Source: a virus
Reading direction: 5' to 3' (one strand)
Length of the DNA stretch: 43,833 nucleotides
IMG/VR virus record: IMGVR_UViG_3300003691_000018
Span: 1 to 43,833 of that record
The notes beneath the pieces are model-generated. The model was not told the origin of the DNA. It saw only the letters and a program-made list of their open reading frames with translations, and searched no databases. The first letter of the stretch is position 1, and each line of letters opens with the position of its first letter. The position numbers and the translations under genes are program-made. Of the stretch, positions 32,621 through 40,702 are shown piece after piece.

Positions 32621-32910
32621 ATCTTATTTGTTTAATCATTAAAAGGACTTTTATAAGTACCATCACAAGAACCATCAGCTTCTAATCCATTATCATCTTC
32701 ATAAGGATCATTTATACTCTCAATATCTGTTCTTTTTTGAGCATTTCCTTTAGTATATTTAACATTAAAGTTTGATTTAAAATTAGCATTACCTCTTAAA
32801 TCATTAACATTTCCTTTTACATTTTTAGCGAAATCTTTTGCTGTTTTTTCAGAAGTGAATCTTTTGCCCCTAACAGTGTCTTTTGAATCTCTCATATCTT
32901 ATTTGTTTAA
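32621..32910 (-). repeat. Pair of identical 15-bp leaders
   Basis: TTAAACAAATAAGAT precedes the ATG of 32354-32620 (at 32621-32635) and of 32632-32895 (at 32896-32910). The identity extends through ATG. The span between them is a gene; only the ends repeat. Confidence 0.6.
32632..32895 (-). CDS. Small polar protein
   Basis: The 87-aa product is Asn/Lys/Asp-rich (FAKNVKGNVNDLRGNANFKS) and ends in an acidic tail. It looks poorly folded and is probably a phage-specific or accessory protein. Not recognised. Confidence 0.5.
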   Translation of the reverse strand: MRDSKDTVRGKRFTSEKTAKDFAKNVKGNVNDLRGNANFKSNFNVKYTKGNAQKRTDIESINDPYEDDNGLEADGSCDGTYKSPFND

Positions 32911-33273
32911 CTGTTCGTTTCTAATTTCACACGCTTTTATAATAGCTTGTTCTCTTGCTTCTTGGCGGGATTTGAAACTGTTTTCGCCTTTAGATTTAGT
33001 GATTATATCATTAACGTATGACCTATAAATACTTATTGTATGTTGCCCAACCACATTGTTAACCATTTTATGATGTTTTGCTTTTATTAGTATCTCAATC
33101 CCAACACTATCAAAATAATCTTGGTACACTCCAAATTGCATTGAGGTTGGTAGTGTGTTAAAATCATTTACATCTGGCATCCCCTCATTATCTGTATAAT
33201 GTAATTCTTTAGCTAACCACTTCTCAAATTCAATTAAACAATTACCTGATAATATAATTATACTTTTTTCCAT
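32899..33273 (-). CDS. Hypothetical phage protein
   Basis: The 124-aa product has a beta-like centre (YQDYFDSVGIEILIKAKHH) and the C-terminal SRQEAREQAIIKACEIRNEQ, a tail often seen in phage proteins of unknown role. It overlaps the HNH gene by 16 nt. Confidence 0.55.
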   Translation of the reverse strand: MEKSIIILSGNCLIEFEKWLAKELHYTDNEGMPDVNDFNTLPTSMQFGVYQDYFDSVGIEILIKAKHHKMVNNVVGQHTISIYRSYVNDIITKSKGENSFKSRQEAREQAIIKACEIRNEQLNK

Positions 33274-33653
33274 GACCTACCTTTATGAATTGCGTTAATA
33301 TTCTCTTTTGATACTTTAAATCTTTTAGCTATATCAACTTGTTTAACTTTATTTTTTAATAATTCTTTTATAATTAAAACATCTTCTTCTTTTAACTTGT
33401 AATGTTTACCTATACATCCAAGTTGGTCATAAGTAGTATGACAGCTTCTACACAATTGATAATAATCATCTATATTATCTGAATACTCTTTTCCTTTTTT
33501 TAATGCCCAATCAAATGTTTTAGACTTTTTATTACAGGTTTTTGTAAACTCACATTTAGTTGCTTTACCGTTTTTAACTCTAATTGAATAGTGTAATCTA
33601 TGATATTCTCTACTTCCATATTCAACCGCTTTACACTTTCCGTTTAATTTCAT
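33258..33653 (-). CDS. HNH endonuclease with C-terminal HTH
   Basis: The 131-aa product has a zinc-binding HNH-like half: C34 and C40 (KCEFTKTC), then YYQLCRSCHTTYD at 64-76 with C68, C71 and H72. The second half is a helix-turn-helix (VKQVDIAKRFKVSKENINAI, about 103-122). This domain order is typical of free-standing homing-type phage nucleases. The surrounding genes differ in leader type, which suggests an imported cassette. Confidence 0.75.
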   Translation of the reverse strand: MKLNGKCKAVEYGSREYHRLHYSIRVKNGKATKCEFTKTCNKKSKTFDWALKKGKEYSDNIDDYYQLCRSCHTTYDQLGCIGKHYKLKEEDVLIIKELLKNKVKQVDIAKRFKVSKENINAIHKGRSWKKV

Positions 33654-33655
33654 AG

Positions 33656-33976
33656 CTATTTATCAAGTATGAGTAATAATTCTTCTTTTGTTTTAAATAT
33701 ATTTTCTTCATAATGATAATGTGGTGAAGATTCAAAATCACCTTCTTTAGAAACAAGGTCTAAAGAATATCTTATTCTTATATTTCTAAAAGGATAATCT
33801 TTACTAAAAATTGAAATTATTTTATCAATTATTTGTTTTGTTAAATACGTAGCAAGTCTTTTTGTATTAGCACTAATTTCTATTGTTGTTACAATCCCTT
33901 TCCTAACCTCATTTTCATACATAAAGTAAACTACTTGCCCAACTATGTATTTGTAATTAATTTTTAATTTTTCCAT
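33656..33976 (-). CDS. Hypothetical protein
   Basis: The 106-aa product begins with a beta-rich module (YIVGQVVYFMYENEVRKGIV) resembling small phage SH3-like domains, followed by a helical part. Starts with leader TTAATTAGAAAGATATG, which recurs before the next gene with a small difference. Confidence 0.5.
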   Translation of the reverse strand: MEKLKINYKYIVGQVVYFMYENEVRKGIVTTIEISANTKRLATYLTKQIIDKIISIFSKDYPFRNIRIRYSLDLVSKEGDFESSPHYHYEENIFKTKEELLLILDK

Positions 33977-33992
33977 ATCTTTCTAATTAAAT

Positions 33993-34196
33993 TTATATCC
34001 TATTTTTAAAATTATTTAATAAACGATTGTACCATTTTTTATTTGGTATAATAAATAGAATAGCAGGCATCCCTTCTTCAATTAAAAAAGTGCATTTATT
34101 ATAAGTATTCCCTGTTCCGTTTTTTAACTTGCCTTTTGTTTTGTTTGGTATTTTTTTAACCATTAAGAAAGTGCAGTCTCTAAATATTGTTTCCAT
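33993..34196 (-). CDS. Small hypothetical protein
   Basis: The 67-aa product (METIFRDCTFLMVKKIPNKT) has a repeat-like symmetry: CTFL occurs twice around a Gly/Asn turn. Leader is a variant of that before 33656-33976. Unrecognised. Confidence 0.5.
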   Translation of the reverse strand: METIFRDCTFLMVKKIPNKTKGKLKNGTGNTYNKCTFLIEEGMPAILFIIPNKKWYNRLLNNFKNRI

Positions 34197-34219
34197 TTCT
34201 AATTAAATTTATATCCATA

Positions 34220-34789
34220 TTACCAATCTATTTTAATTTCATCTAACTTAAATACTATACTAAACATAACCTCCCATCGTGGGTCATTGCTATACCTGTC
34301 GTGTTCTCTTTGGAAATAATTTATATGGCTTGAAACTCCTATATTTTTAAAAGGCATATATTGAATTTCAGCATTTAATCCATATCTCATGGGAGTAGTT
34401 TGTCTATATAAATAATTATAAGGGTCTGTATAATCTACAGTATCAAACCATCTATATATCGTTGAAACCTCCGCCCCCGCATAGCAATTAATTTTCTTAA
34501 GAGGAAAATCTTTTAAAATATAATCAACCGCCACAATAGTATGCTTTGCGTAATTAATTTCATTATGCCTTTGGTACATCATACTGATTCTTATAGGCAC
34601 ATTAAATACAAAGGATTCAATCCCCGCCTGTATCTCATAATCTAAGCTACTGTCAGCGAATCTATCATCGCCATCGTGAGGCCCATCTTTCAACATCTTA
34701 AGGTCAAGCCCTGTTTTTATAAATGGTGTAATCTGTGCCTGTGCCATAATTCCCATTACAAGGAATATAAATAAAATTGCTTTTTTCAT
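34220..34789 (-). CDS. Phage-encoded outer-membrane beta-barrel protein
   Basis: The 189-aa product starts with signal peptide MKKAILFIFLVMGIMAQAQ. The mature part, about 170 aa, alternates polar and hydrophobic residues and ends in MFSIVFKLDEIKIDW with a C-terminal aromatic residue, as in 8-stranded outer-membrane barrels. Phages occasionally carry such proteins to change the host surface and block related phages. That role is inferred. Confidence 0.7.
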   Translation of the reverse strand: MKKAILFIFLVMGIMAQAQITPFIKTGLDLKMLKDGPHDGDDRFADSSLDYEIQAGIESFVFNVPIRISMMYQRHNEINYAKHTIVAVDYILKDFPLKKINCYAGAEVSTIYRWFDTVDYTDPYNYLYRQTTPMRYGLNAEIQYMPFKNIGVSSHINYFQREHDRYSNDPRWEVMFSIVFKLDEIKIDW

Positions 34790-34804
34790 TTTGTTTGTTT
34801 TTAA

Positions 34805-34936
34805 TTAATTAAATCTTCTCATAATATAATAATGCTCAACCTCTAATAAATGCAACGAATATCCTGTTTTGAAAAATAAATATAAGTGCTTAACTATTCG
34901 ATTCCATCTTATTAAAAATCCCTTAATTTTGTTCAT
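34805..34936 (-). CDS. Small basic protein
   Basis: A 43-aa frame (MNKIKGFLIRWNRIVKHLYL) that is basic and helical. It lies 15 nt before the barrel-protein gene. Reasonable codon use and a clean ATG, but no homology known to me. Confidence 0.45.
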   Translation of the reverse strand: MNKIKGFLIRWNRIVKHLYLFFKTGYSLHLLEVEHYYIMRRFN

Positions 34937-34950
34937 TTTTAAATTTTAAG

Positions 34951-34970
34951 TCGAGCATTAAAACGCTCGA
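34951..34970. repeat. Inverted repeat
   Basis: TCGAGC...GCTCGA, 6-bp arms with an 8-nt loop, between 34805-34936 and the HNH-type gene. No T run follows on either strand, so it is not called a terminator. Confidence 0.45.
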
Positions 34971-35012
34971 TAACAGTCAATAAAAAACATTAAAACATTT
35001 TTTATTTTTGTG

Positions 35013-35432
35013 TTACGCTTTTGCTAATCTTGAAAGAGAAAACCCCTGTTCTTTTGCCCAAACAGGATTCCGTTCGATTTTATTGTGCCCATCACTTGAA
35101 ACCGCCAACCAAAATTTTTCGTCTAAATAGAGAGAGCCGATTCGTCCTTTTTTATGATGTACCTCTGTCGCTCTTTTACTTGGATAAACAGGGCAAAATT
35201 TATTCTCATGTCTATTCAAAAAGTGTTTCCTTTTAGCCATATAAAGCCCTGTTTCCTCTGTTCTTTTTTTACTCCTTGCGGGAATCCTTTTTCGCTTTTT
35301 AAACGTAGGCTTTCTCTCATTCTTAAGTTTGCATTGAGGACTACAATATTTCTGTAGGGAATTAAACTGTACAAATTTTTCTACGCATTCTATGTCCCCA
35401 CATTCCTTTTTTGGTCTTGCTGTTAAATTCAT
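35013..35432 (-). CDS. HNH-type / NinG-like recombination protein
   Basis: The 139-aa product has an N-terminal zinc knuckle (C11, C16, C30, C34: YCSPQCK) and the HNH-like EVHHKKGRIGS (H92, H93) with DGHNKIERNP further on (H116). It resembles NinG-type phage recombination factors and other small phage nucleases. The start has a CTATAGCAG box. Confidence 0.65.
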   Translation of the reverse strand: MNLTARPKKECGDIECVEKFVQFNSLQKYCSPQCKLKNERKPTFKKRKRIPARSKKRTEETGLYMAKRKHFLNRHENKFCPVYPSKRATEVHHKKGRIGSLYLDEKFWLAVSSDGHNKIERNPVWAKEQGFSLSRLAKA

Positions 35433-35435
35433 CTG

Positions 35436-35810
35436 CTATAGTTTATTTTTATTAATTTCTAATTGATATTTTAAAGCATCTCGTGTCGCTGTTTCTCCCA
35501 CAATTCTACTCGTCATTGAATCGATATGAGCCTGAACCTCCTTAGCTGAGGTTGCAATCCAATATCCCCTGTTATTTGCTACGAGTAGATGGATTAAATT
35601 ATTTCTGCGGATATAGCTTATTAAAGCCCTAAATCTTACCTCGCTAACTTTATACCCAAATGTCCTTAATCCTTTTACCGCCTGTTTATTTGTGATTTGA
35701 TTTGATTCTCCGATTTTCGTTTTCAATCCTCTAATCACAGCGGGTAATAAATTATTCTTTTCATAATCGCTTAAATCCTTTGTCTGTTTATGAAATCCCT
35801 TAAGAGCCAT
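35436..35810 (-). CDS. Winged-helix phage protein
   Basis: The 124-aa product has the arrangement of a winged helix: NKQAVKGLRTFGYKVSEVRF (recognition part) and LIHLLVANNRGYWIATSAKE (wing), about residues 41-91. Similar proteins occur in phage replication or regulatory clusters. It overlaps the upstream gene by 11 nt; its start box is TCAGCAA, a variant of TATAGCAA. Confidence 0.6.
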   Translation of the reverse strand: MALKGFHKQTKDLSDYEKNNLLPAVIRGLKTKIGESNQITNKQAVKGLRTFGYKVSEVRFRALISYIRRNNLIHLLVANNRGYWIATSAKEVQAHIDSMTSRIVGETATRDALKYQLEINKNKL

Positions 35811-36042
35811 TTGCTGAGGTTTTAATTAATTCCTTTACCCAAATAATATAATCTTTCCAAATAGGTGCTGAATCATTCAAAATCCGCTCAATATAAAGCC
35901 CTGATACAATACCCTCTATTCCAAAATGAGCAATTCCAACCTCTTTAAAATTGAGGTCTTTTATTTCATTAAGCCTTTTTTCAGTTCTCTCTTTTGAGAT
36001 ATTCATTTTATAAAGACTTTTTCTGTTAATATCGATTTCCAT
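35800..36042 (-). CDS. Hypothetical protein
   Basis: The 80-aa product has a basic N-terminus and a short hydrophobic segment (VGIAHFGIEGIVSGLYIERI). Overlaps the next gene by 11 nt. Unrecognised. Confidence 0.5.
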   Translation of the reverse strand: MEIDINRKSLYKMNISKERTEKRLNEIKDLNFKEVGIAHFGIEGIVSGLYIERILNDSAPIWKDYIIWVKELIKTSANGS

Positions 36043-36043
36043 A

Positions 36044-36496
36044 TTAGTTTGTGATTTTAAATATTAAATTCCCAATAAAAGCACTTCTTTTTGATATGGA
36101 TAAATTTTTATAAAGTCTTTTCAATTCCAATATTTCATAATCAATATCTGTTTTCCCTTTTTTTGAATTTCTTATCTTAATATCAATCTGCCTCGTGTTC
36201 TCTTCAGCTTCATATAAAAAATCAAATAAAATAAAAGTTCCTAAATAACTACCGTTTTCCATTTTCAATAATGATACAGGCATACTTGCTGAATTATAAT
36301 TTATTGTGCCATCATTAAGATTACATTTATAAATAGAACCTATAGTCCCTTTTTTAAATAATTTTTTATTAAAACTCCATTTTTCCCCAATCTCATTTTT
36401 ATCTGTAATTTCAATGTACCTATATCCGACATTATTATTTCCTGTTAAATATTTTCCTAAATACATTATTCTATTTTTATACTCAATATCTGCCAT
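36044..36496 (-). CDS. Hypothetical protein
   Basis: The 150-aa product starts at the ATG 36494-36496, 4 nt after the upstream stop. A TTG at 36514 gives 6 more residues but overlaps that gene, so ATG is preferred. It looks like a beta-rich single-domain protein, with no known motif. Confidence 0.55.
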   Translation of the reverse strand: MADIEYKNRIMYLGKYLTGNNNVGYRYIEITDKNEIGEKWSFNKKLFKKGTIGSIYKCNLNDGTINYNSASMPVSLLKMENGSYLGTFILFDFLYEAEENTRQIDIKIRNSKKGKTDIDYEILELKRLYKNLSISKRSAFIGNLIFKITN

Positions 36497-36500
36497 AACA

Positions 36501-37112
36501 TTAATTTGTTTCAAGGTTCTTTAATAATATTTCACTAACTGAATTAAACATTTTATTCGTCACCAATCTTATTTCATCATTAACATAAATTTCTATTTCC
36601 TTAATCTCAGCATCTTGTGATACTAAAGACGATTCAGATGGCTGTGAGTGTGTAGCATCTCTACTCTCTCTCTCCTCAAAAACATCAATATCAAATCGTA
36701 ATAAAACATTTCCAAATTCCAATTCAACCATCTTGTTATCAACTCGCCCGATTCCATTATCCCAATCTAAAACAACCTCAAAAAAGGGGATGTCCCTCTT
36801 TAATTTTTTAAACTTCAAAGGCTCAATAGTTTTTATCCTTGTTACATAAACCGACTTAACCAATTCCGCAACCTCATAAGAAATCTCATCTTTAAAAAAC
36901 ACCTTTTCCAATAATTCAAAAACCTGTAGATTCAATTTGATTGCATAAAATTCAAAACTTTTACGCCTATTAGAACGCTCACTTTTTCTTTTTGAAAGAG
37001 CCCCTATTTTTTTTAATCTCGTTAAGATTCTATTCTCTAAAATATCCTCCGCTAATCCTGTGCTTTTACTTAAGACCTTAAAAGCATCATTTTTAATTAC
37101 TACTGTTTTCAT
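36501..37112 (-). CDS. Hypothetical DNA-binding-like protein
   Basis: The 203-aa product has an N-terminal region that could be a winged helix (ILENRILTRLKKIGALSKRK, about 23-42) with a basic end, then a mixed body and an acidic C-terminus. The start is preceded by TATAGCAAAT. Replication or regulation is plausible, not shown. Confidence 0.5.
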   Translation of the reverse strand: MKTVVIKNDAFKVLSKSTGLAEDILENRILTRLKKIGALSKRKSERSNRRKSFEFYAIKLNLQVFELLEKVFFKDEISYEVAELVKSVYVTRIKTIEPLKFKKLKRDIPFFEVVLDWDNGIGRVDNKMVELEFGNVLLRFDIDVFEERESRDATHSQPSESSLVSQDAEIKEIEIYVNDEIRLVTNKMFNSVSEILLKNLETN

Positions 37113-37117
37113 ATTTG

Positions 37118-37312
37118 CTATAATTTAAATTTATTAAGTAATTCGGTTGTAGTTTTAAGAGCCTGTTTTCTTGTTAAAAATACTTTTTGATTTAAACTTA
37201 TAAAACCCTCATTTAACTTAACAGTAACAAACCAATCGAATTTAGTTATTATTCCTTTTGAAATTGTAATCGTTCCGCTTTTAAATTTGTAATTGTAAAC
37301 AGATACTTTCAT
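37118..37312 (-). CDS. Small beta-rich protein, first of an operon
   Basis: The 64-aa product (MKVSVYNYKFKSGTITISKG) is beta-rich. Its leader holds ACGTAGCAA and AATATAGCAAA, and the operator at 37364-37383 lies upstream. It opens the unit that runs to 35013. Function unknown. Confidence 0.55.
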   Translation of the reverse strand: MKVSVYNYKFKSGTITISKGIITKFDWFVTVKLNEGFISLNQKVFLTRKQALKTTTELLNKFKL

Positions 37313-37363
37313 TTTGCTATATTTATTTATTTGCTACGTCTAAGATATAACAATTATTTGATA

Positions 37364-37383
37364 TATAAAGATTTTTCTTTACA
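37364..37383. promoter_or_regulatory. Operator-like element, identical to 31725-31744
   Basis: TATAAAGATTTTTCTTTACA, the same 20-mer in the same orientation. It lies about 50 nt before the start of 37118-37312. The -7 match downstream (TATATCTTAG) is imperfect. Confidence 0.6.
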
Positions 37384-38071
37384 ATTCATCAAAAACAATT
37401 TCAGTCTGCATCTCCATTTCTTTAGCCATTCCCATAATATCGCCCTCAAATCTTCGTAATCTGTCAACCTCAAATTCAAGCCCCCGAATTGTTTCTCCCT
37501 GATTTAATGAAAGATTATAAAATTTATGTAAAAGAATCGCCTTAAAATCGTGCTTTGTTCTGTGTAGAATAGGGGCTTGTTTTATCATTTTTAGATTTTG
37601 AGAATCATCGATATAATAAAGTCCCGCATATTTTGGAATCTCAGATTTTTTTATAAGGTCTTTTGGGCAAGCATAATAAAACCTATTAGGGGTGAATATA
37701 GGCTTAAAATCTATTGATGTATTTAATTCTTTAAGCGAACTATACCTTTCCGTTTGCTTTGCCTTAAAATCGCTTGTATGCCCAATTCTTTTTATAACCT
37801 GAGTTCCGTAAGTGAACTCATATTTTAAATATTTTCTAACAGTAAACTTTTTCTTTCCATCCAAAGCAAGCTGTAATTCCTGATGCTTTTTTATTTTCTT
37901 GAAATCAGCCCGAAAATCCCCCCTCGACATCTTGACCTCAATTTCGTGAACCAACCCACCTTTTGAGATAGCAAAGAAATCCGATTCCCATCGAAAGATA
38001 TAAGTATTCGTCAACATATAATCGTGCGATAAAGAGGCTCTAAGCGTGTTATAAATATCCCTTACTTTCAT
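37379..38071 (-). CDS. MmcB-like PDDEXK-fold protein
   Basis: The 230-aa product has the PDDEXK-like core ESDFFAISKGGLVHEIEVKM (about 29-48) with D, E and K in order, then PNRFYYACPKDLIKK and EIPKYAGLYYID further on, the traits of MmcB-type DNA-repair proteins and related phage nucleases. It may act in recombination or host DNA processing. Upstream and downstream genes overlap or abut it. Confidence 0.65.
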   Translation of the reverse strand: MKVRDIYNTLRASLSHDYMLTNTYIFRWESDFFAISKGGLVHEIEVKMSRGDFRADFKKIKKHQELQLALDGKKKFTVRKYLKYEFTYGTQVIKRIGHTSDFKAKQTERYSSLKELNTSIDFKPIFTPNRFYYACPKDLIKKSEIPKYAGLYYIDDSQNLKMIKQAPILHRTKHDFKAILLHKFYNLSLNQGETIRGLEFEVDRLRRFEGDIMGMAKEMEMQTEIVFDEL

Positions 38072-38260
38072 TTATTTTGTGTTCAATACTATTATACTGA
38101 AATTCTTAATTTTAAGGTTTTCGCCATTTTTATCCCTTTCTCTTGACTGCATAGGCACAATATTAGTGCCCACAATTTCATCTGCAAATCCTAATCTGTC
38201 AAAACAAACAATAGCTTCGGGATATAATTTAAGTGTTTCAATAAGTTCTTTTGCTTTCAT
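38072..38260 (-). CDS. Small phage protein
   Basis: The 62-aa product (MKAKELIETLKLYPEAIVCF) resembles short phage proteins with an ELIE.L...P.A.V pattern. It overlaps the upstream gene by 4 nt and abuts the next. Confidence 0.5.
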   Translation of the reverse strand: MKAKELIETLKLYPEAIVCFDRLGFADEIVGTNIVPMQSRERDKNGENLKIKNFSIIVLNTK

Positions 38261-38400
38261 CCTTTTTTATTGTTTTTAGATTCTATGAGAAAATTAATAG
38301 CGTCTGTAGAATCCTTTAAAAGTTTAGTTGTTTTTTCAATCCCAAGTATCTCAGCCACTTTTCCAACAAATAATTGTTTAATTAACTTTTCCTTATCCAT
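38257..38400 (-). CDS. Small acidic/basic protein
   Basis: A 47-aa frame (MDKEKLIKQLFVGKVAEILG) that overlaps the downstream gene by 4 nt, so coupled translation is likely. No domain recognised. Confidence 0.55.
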   Translation of the reverse strand: MDKEKLIKQLFVGKVAEILGIEKTTKLLKDSTDAINFLIESKNNKKG

Positions 38401-38402
38401 AT

Positions 38403-38714
38403 TTAACAAGTTACATCTGTATTGGTTTTTGTTCCGCTATTGAAACCTTTGTGAATTTCCTCTAATTCATCCAAAGAAACTAATGTTGCATTTTCCTTTT
38501 GATGATTAAAATTCTTGCTCATTTTTTTCATTTCACAGGTGCCATTATTCTTTACGAGGTTATCAAGAATCTTTGTAGCCACCTCATTATTAACCGCATC
38601 ATAATTATATGCGACCTGAACTAACGCTATTGGGCAAGGCTTTTCCCCATATACACAGGTTGAGCATTCCTCATCAAAAACTCCGCCCTCGCTACCATTA
38701 CTGAAATATGCCAT
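38403..38714 (-). CDS. Cysteine-containing conserved phage protein
   Basis: The 103-aa product begins MAYFSNGSEGGVFDEECSTC and has YGEKPCPIALVQ, giving a C-x2-C...C layout plus a later C. This pattern recurs in Bacteroidota phages and plasmid-like elements. A metal-binding role is likely. Confidence 0.65.
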   Translation of the reverse strand: MAYFSNGSEGGVFDEECSTCVYGEKPCPIALVQVAYNYDAVNNEVATKILDNLVKNNGTCEMKKMSKNFNHQKENATLVSLDELEEIHKGFNSGTKTNTDVTC

Positions 38715-38720
38715 AATTTT

Positions 38721-38945
38721 TTATTTTATTATTTTATTTTTTGATATTCTAATATTAACCACATCCTCATCATAAGCATTCATTCCGTCTTCATTAGAGG
38801 AAAAAGCCTCTGTTGTGAAATTTATCGCAACCTGTCCATCTATATTAACTCCATTGTCTTTTAAAAACGATGTTATTATTTCGCCTAATTCTTTTTCACG
38901 TATTTGAATTTCTGCTACAGTATTTTGTTCTATTTTTATTTTCAT
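38721..38945 (-). CDS. Small hypothetical protein
   Basis: The 74-aa product is beta/alpha mixed with an acidic middle (FSSNEDGMNAYDEDVVNIRI). Its ATG overlaps the upstream stop by 4 nt. It is probably part of the replication operon. Confidence 0.55.
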   Translation of the reverse strand: MKIKIEQNTVAEIQIREKELGEIITSFLKDNGVNIDGQVAINFTTEAFSSNEDGMNAYDEDVVNIRISKNKIIK

Positions 38946-39826
38946 TTTAACACATCTTTTATATTAGTTTTATTTTTAATCATTTCGTCAAACCAAATAA
39001 CAATCGCCTTATTATTAGCATCTATTTGAGCCTGATTTAAGATTTGCGACACTTTTTTACCATTATTATAGTTAGATACAATTACTTTTTTTTCGGCTCT
39101 TGAAATACTCTTATTCAATAAAACATCTCGCTTTGCGATATTCAAATCTTTCTTTGTTGGAATAGGTAATTTTAATATCTCTCTTTCGATTAGAGAATTA
39201 ATAAATAAACTTAAGATAAAATTCGGTTTCGTTCCTTTGAATTTATACTCATTAAAAGCATTATAAATATCATTTAATGTTTCCTGTCGATTTTCCTTTC
39301 TCTGTTCAGGACTAATAATATTAACACCCGATTCCTTTAAGAGAAATAATTTTCTCTGCCCTTTTCCGAATACAGAAGTTTTATAAGCCTTATAAGCATT
39401 TAAAACCTTTGTATAAAACCTTACATTAAAAGATTGATAATGCTCTCTATCAGGTTTCCCATTTCTATCGGCTGGCAAATAAGAATCCAATGTCCCAACC
39501 TCCAATAATTCAAAAGCTAATTTTATATCCTGAACGGTAAGAGAAATAAAATGCGTTTTTAATATCATCATAAACCTCGCCGATGAATAAACCATTTCGT
39601 CCTCTCTATGCCTCTCTGTAATACCCAAATCCCTACAAATGAACTCAGCCATAGTAGAGGTTACTTTTATCAATTCAGGCTCGCTAAGGCTCTCTATTGA
39701 ATTATTCAATCCCGCTTTTACAATCATCTGTTCAATAGAATTATAATTATTATAGATTTCAGGGGTTTTTGAAATCTCAATATATCTTTCTAATCTCGTC
39801 TGTACTATTGCTAAATTTTTATTCAT
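38942..39826 (-). CDS. Replication-associated phage protein
   Basis: The 294-aa product is helical and contains MILKTHFISLTVQDIKLAFE near 87-106 and DREHYQSFNVRFYTKVLNAY near 126-145. Similar proteins sit after replication initiators in Bacteroidota phages. No ATPase or primase motif is visible. A helper role in replication or helicase loading is inferred from position. Confidence 0.5.
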   Translation of the reverse strand: MNKNLAIVQTRLERYIEISKTPEIYNNYNSIEQMIVKAGLNNSIESLSEPELIKVTSTMAEFICRDLGITERHREDEMVYSSARFMMILKTHFISLTVQDIKLAFELLEVGTLDSYLPADRNGKPDREHYQSFNVRFYTKVLNAYKAYKTSVFGKGQRKLFLLKESGVNIISPEQRKENRQETLNDIYNAFNEYKFKGTKPNFILSLFINSLIEREILKLPIPTKKDLNIAKRDVLLNKSISRAEKKVIVSNYNNGKKVSQILNQAQIDANNKAIVIWFDEMIKNKTNIKDVLK

Positions 39827-39827
39827 T

Positions 39828-40445
39828 TTACATATTTAAATAATCAATCGCTTTCTGTTTTACATTTGAGCCTATAGCTATTATCAGAACTAATTTATTT
39901 TTCTTATTATCACTCCGCATAAAATTACGTGCTGTTGAAATCCAACCTTTATCGCTTCGGTGGATTCCCCTTTTAGTTTCCGACCAATCCGCAATAACAT
40001 TATGATAATAAAAAATATCAATCCCAAGTTCCTTTTCTTTTTTCATCTTATCCTCAAATATTTTTAAATCAAAAACATTACTATGCTTAAACATTGTTTC
40101 CAAACTCTTAAACATTTCTTGCTGTCCTTTTGGCTCTACTTGGTCTGTTTGGATTATCTGTTGGGAATTATCAAATATATGATAATCATATCGCTGTAAT
40201 TCTGTTCCTCGATTGATAACAACCCTTTTTAAATATCCCACCTTTTCCAATTCTCTCAATCCGCTTTTAATTGATTGCTCCCCCTCCTTAGAACTTTTAA
40301 ATATATCCTTAATATTTAATTCCCAATCCTCTTTCATACTACTTAAAAAACACCAAATCCCCTTAGCTTTTAAACTAAGGGATGAATCATTTATTATTCT
40401 ATTTGGTATCGTAATAAACCCCGATGATAATTTTATAATTGCCAT
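39828..40445 (-). CDS. Winged-helix replication protein
   Basis: The 205-aa product starts with FITIPNRIINDSSLSLKAKG (about 10-29) and continues with a winged helix (SKEGEQSIKSGLRELEKVGY), the layout of phage replication initiators. The C-terminal part is helical. The genome has no polymerase or helicase, so the host machinery must be recruited and this is the best candidate. It abuts the 294-aa gene. Confidence 0.65.
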   Translation of the reverse strand: MAIIKLSSGFITIPNRIINDSSLSLKAKGIWCFLSSMKEDWELNIKDIFKSSKEGEQSIKSGLRELEKVGYLKRVVINRGTELQRYDYHIFDNSQQIIQTDQVEPKGQQEMFKSLETMFKHSNVFDLKIFEDKMKKEKELGIDIFYYHNVIADWSETKRGIHRSDKGWISTARNFMRSDNKKNKLVLIIAIGSNVKQKAIDYLNM

Positions 40446-40447
40446 AC

Positions 40448-40702
40448 TTAAGATTTCAAATTAATCTTACTAATTGCCTCAGTAAGTTCTTTAGATTTTT
40501 TAAAATGTGATTCATACTCATCACTTAAATTATTTTTAATCTTTTTTGAAAGGTCATTTAATATTTTGACTTTCTCAATAGGAGTAAAATTATTTAAATC
40601 ATCATTTAAAGTAGAGAGCATTTTATTTGATTTACTCTCTACTTTCTCAGCCCTCTTTTGCTCAGGGGTTTTCTTACTAAAAACTCTATTGATTAAATCC
40701 AT
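40448..40702 (-). CDS. Small helical protein
   Basis: The 84-aa product is Lys/Asn/Leu-rich and helical (FSKKTPEQKRAEKVESKSNK). It overlaps the exonuclease gene by 17 nt. Accessory recombination role possible. Confidence 0.5.
   Translation of the reverse strand: MDLINRVFSKKTPEQKRAEKVESKSNKMLSTLNDDLNNFTPIEKVKILNDLSKKIKNNLSDEYESHFKKSKELTEAISKINLKS

Noticed and set aside
34951-34970. Hairpin as a terminator
   Set aside because: No T run on either strand, so it is listed only as an inverted repeat.
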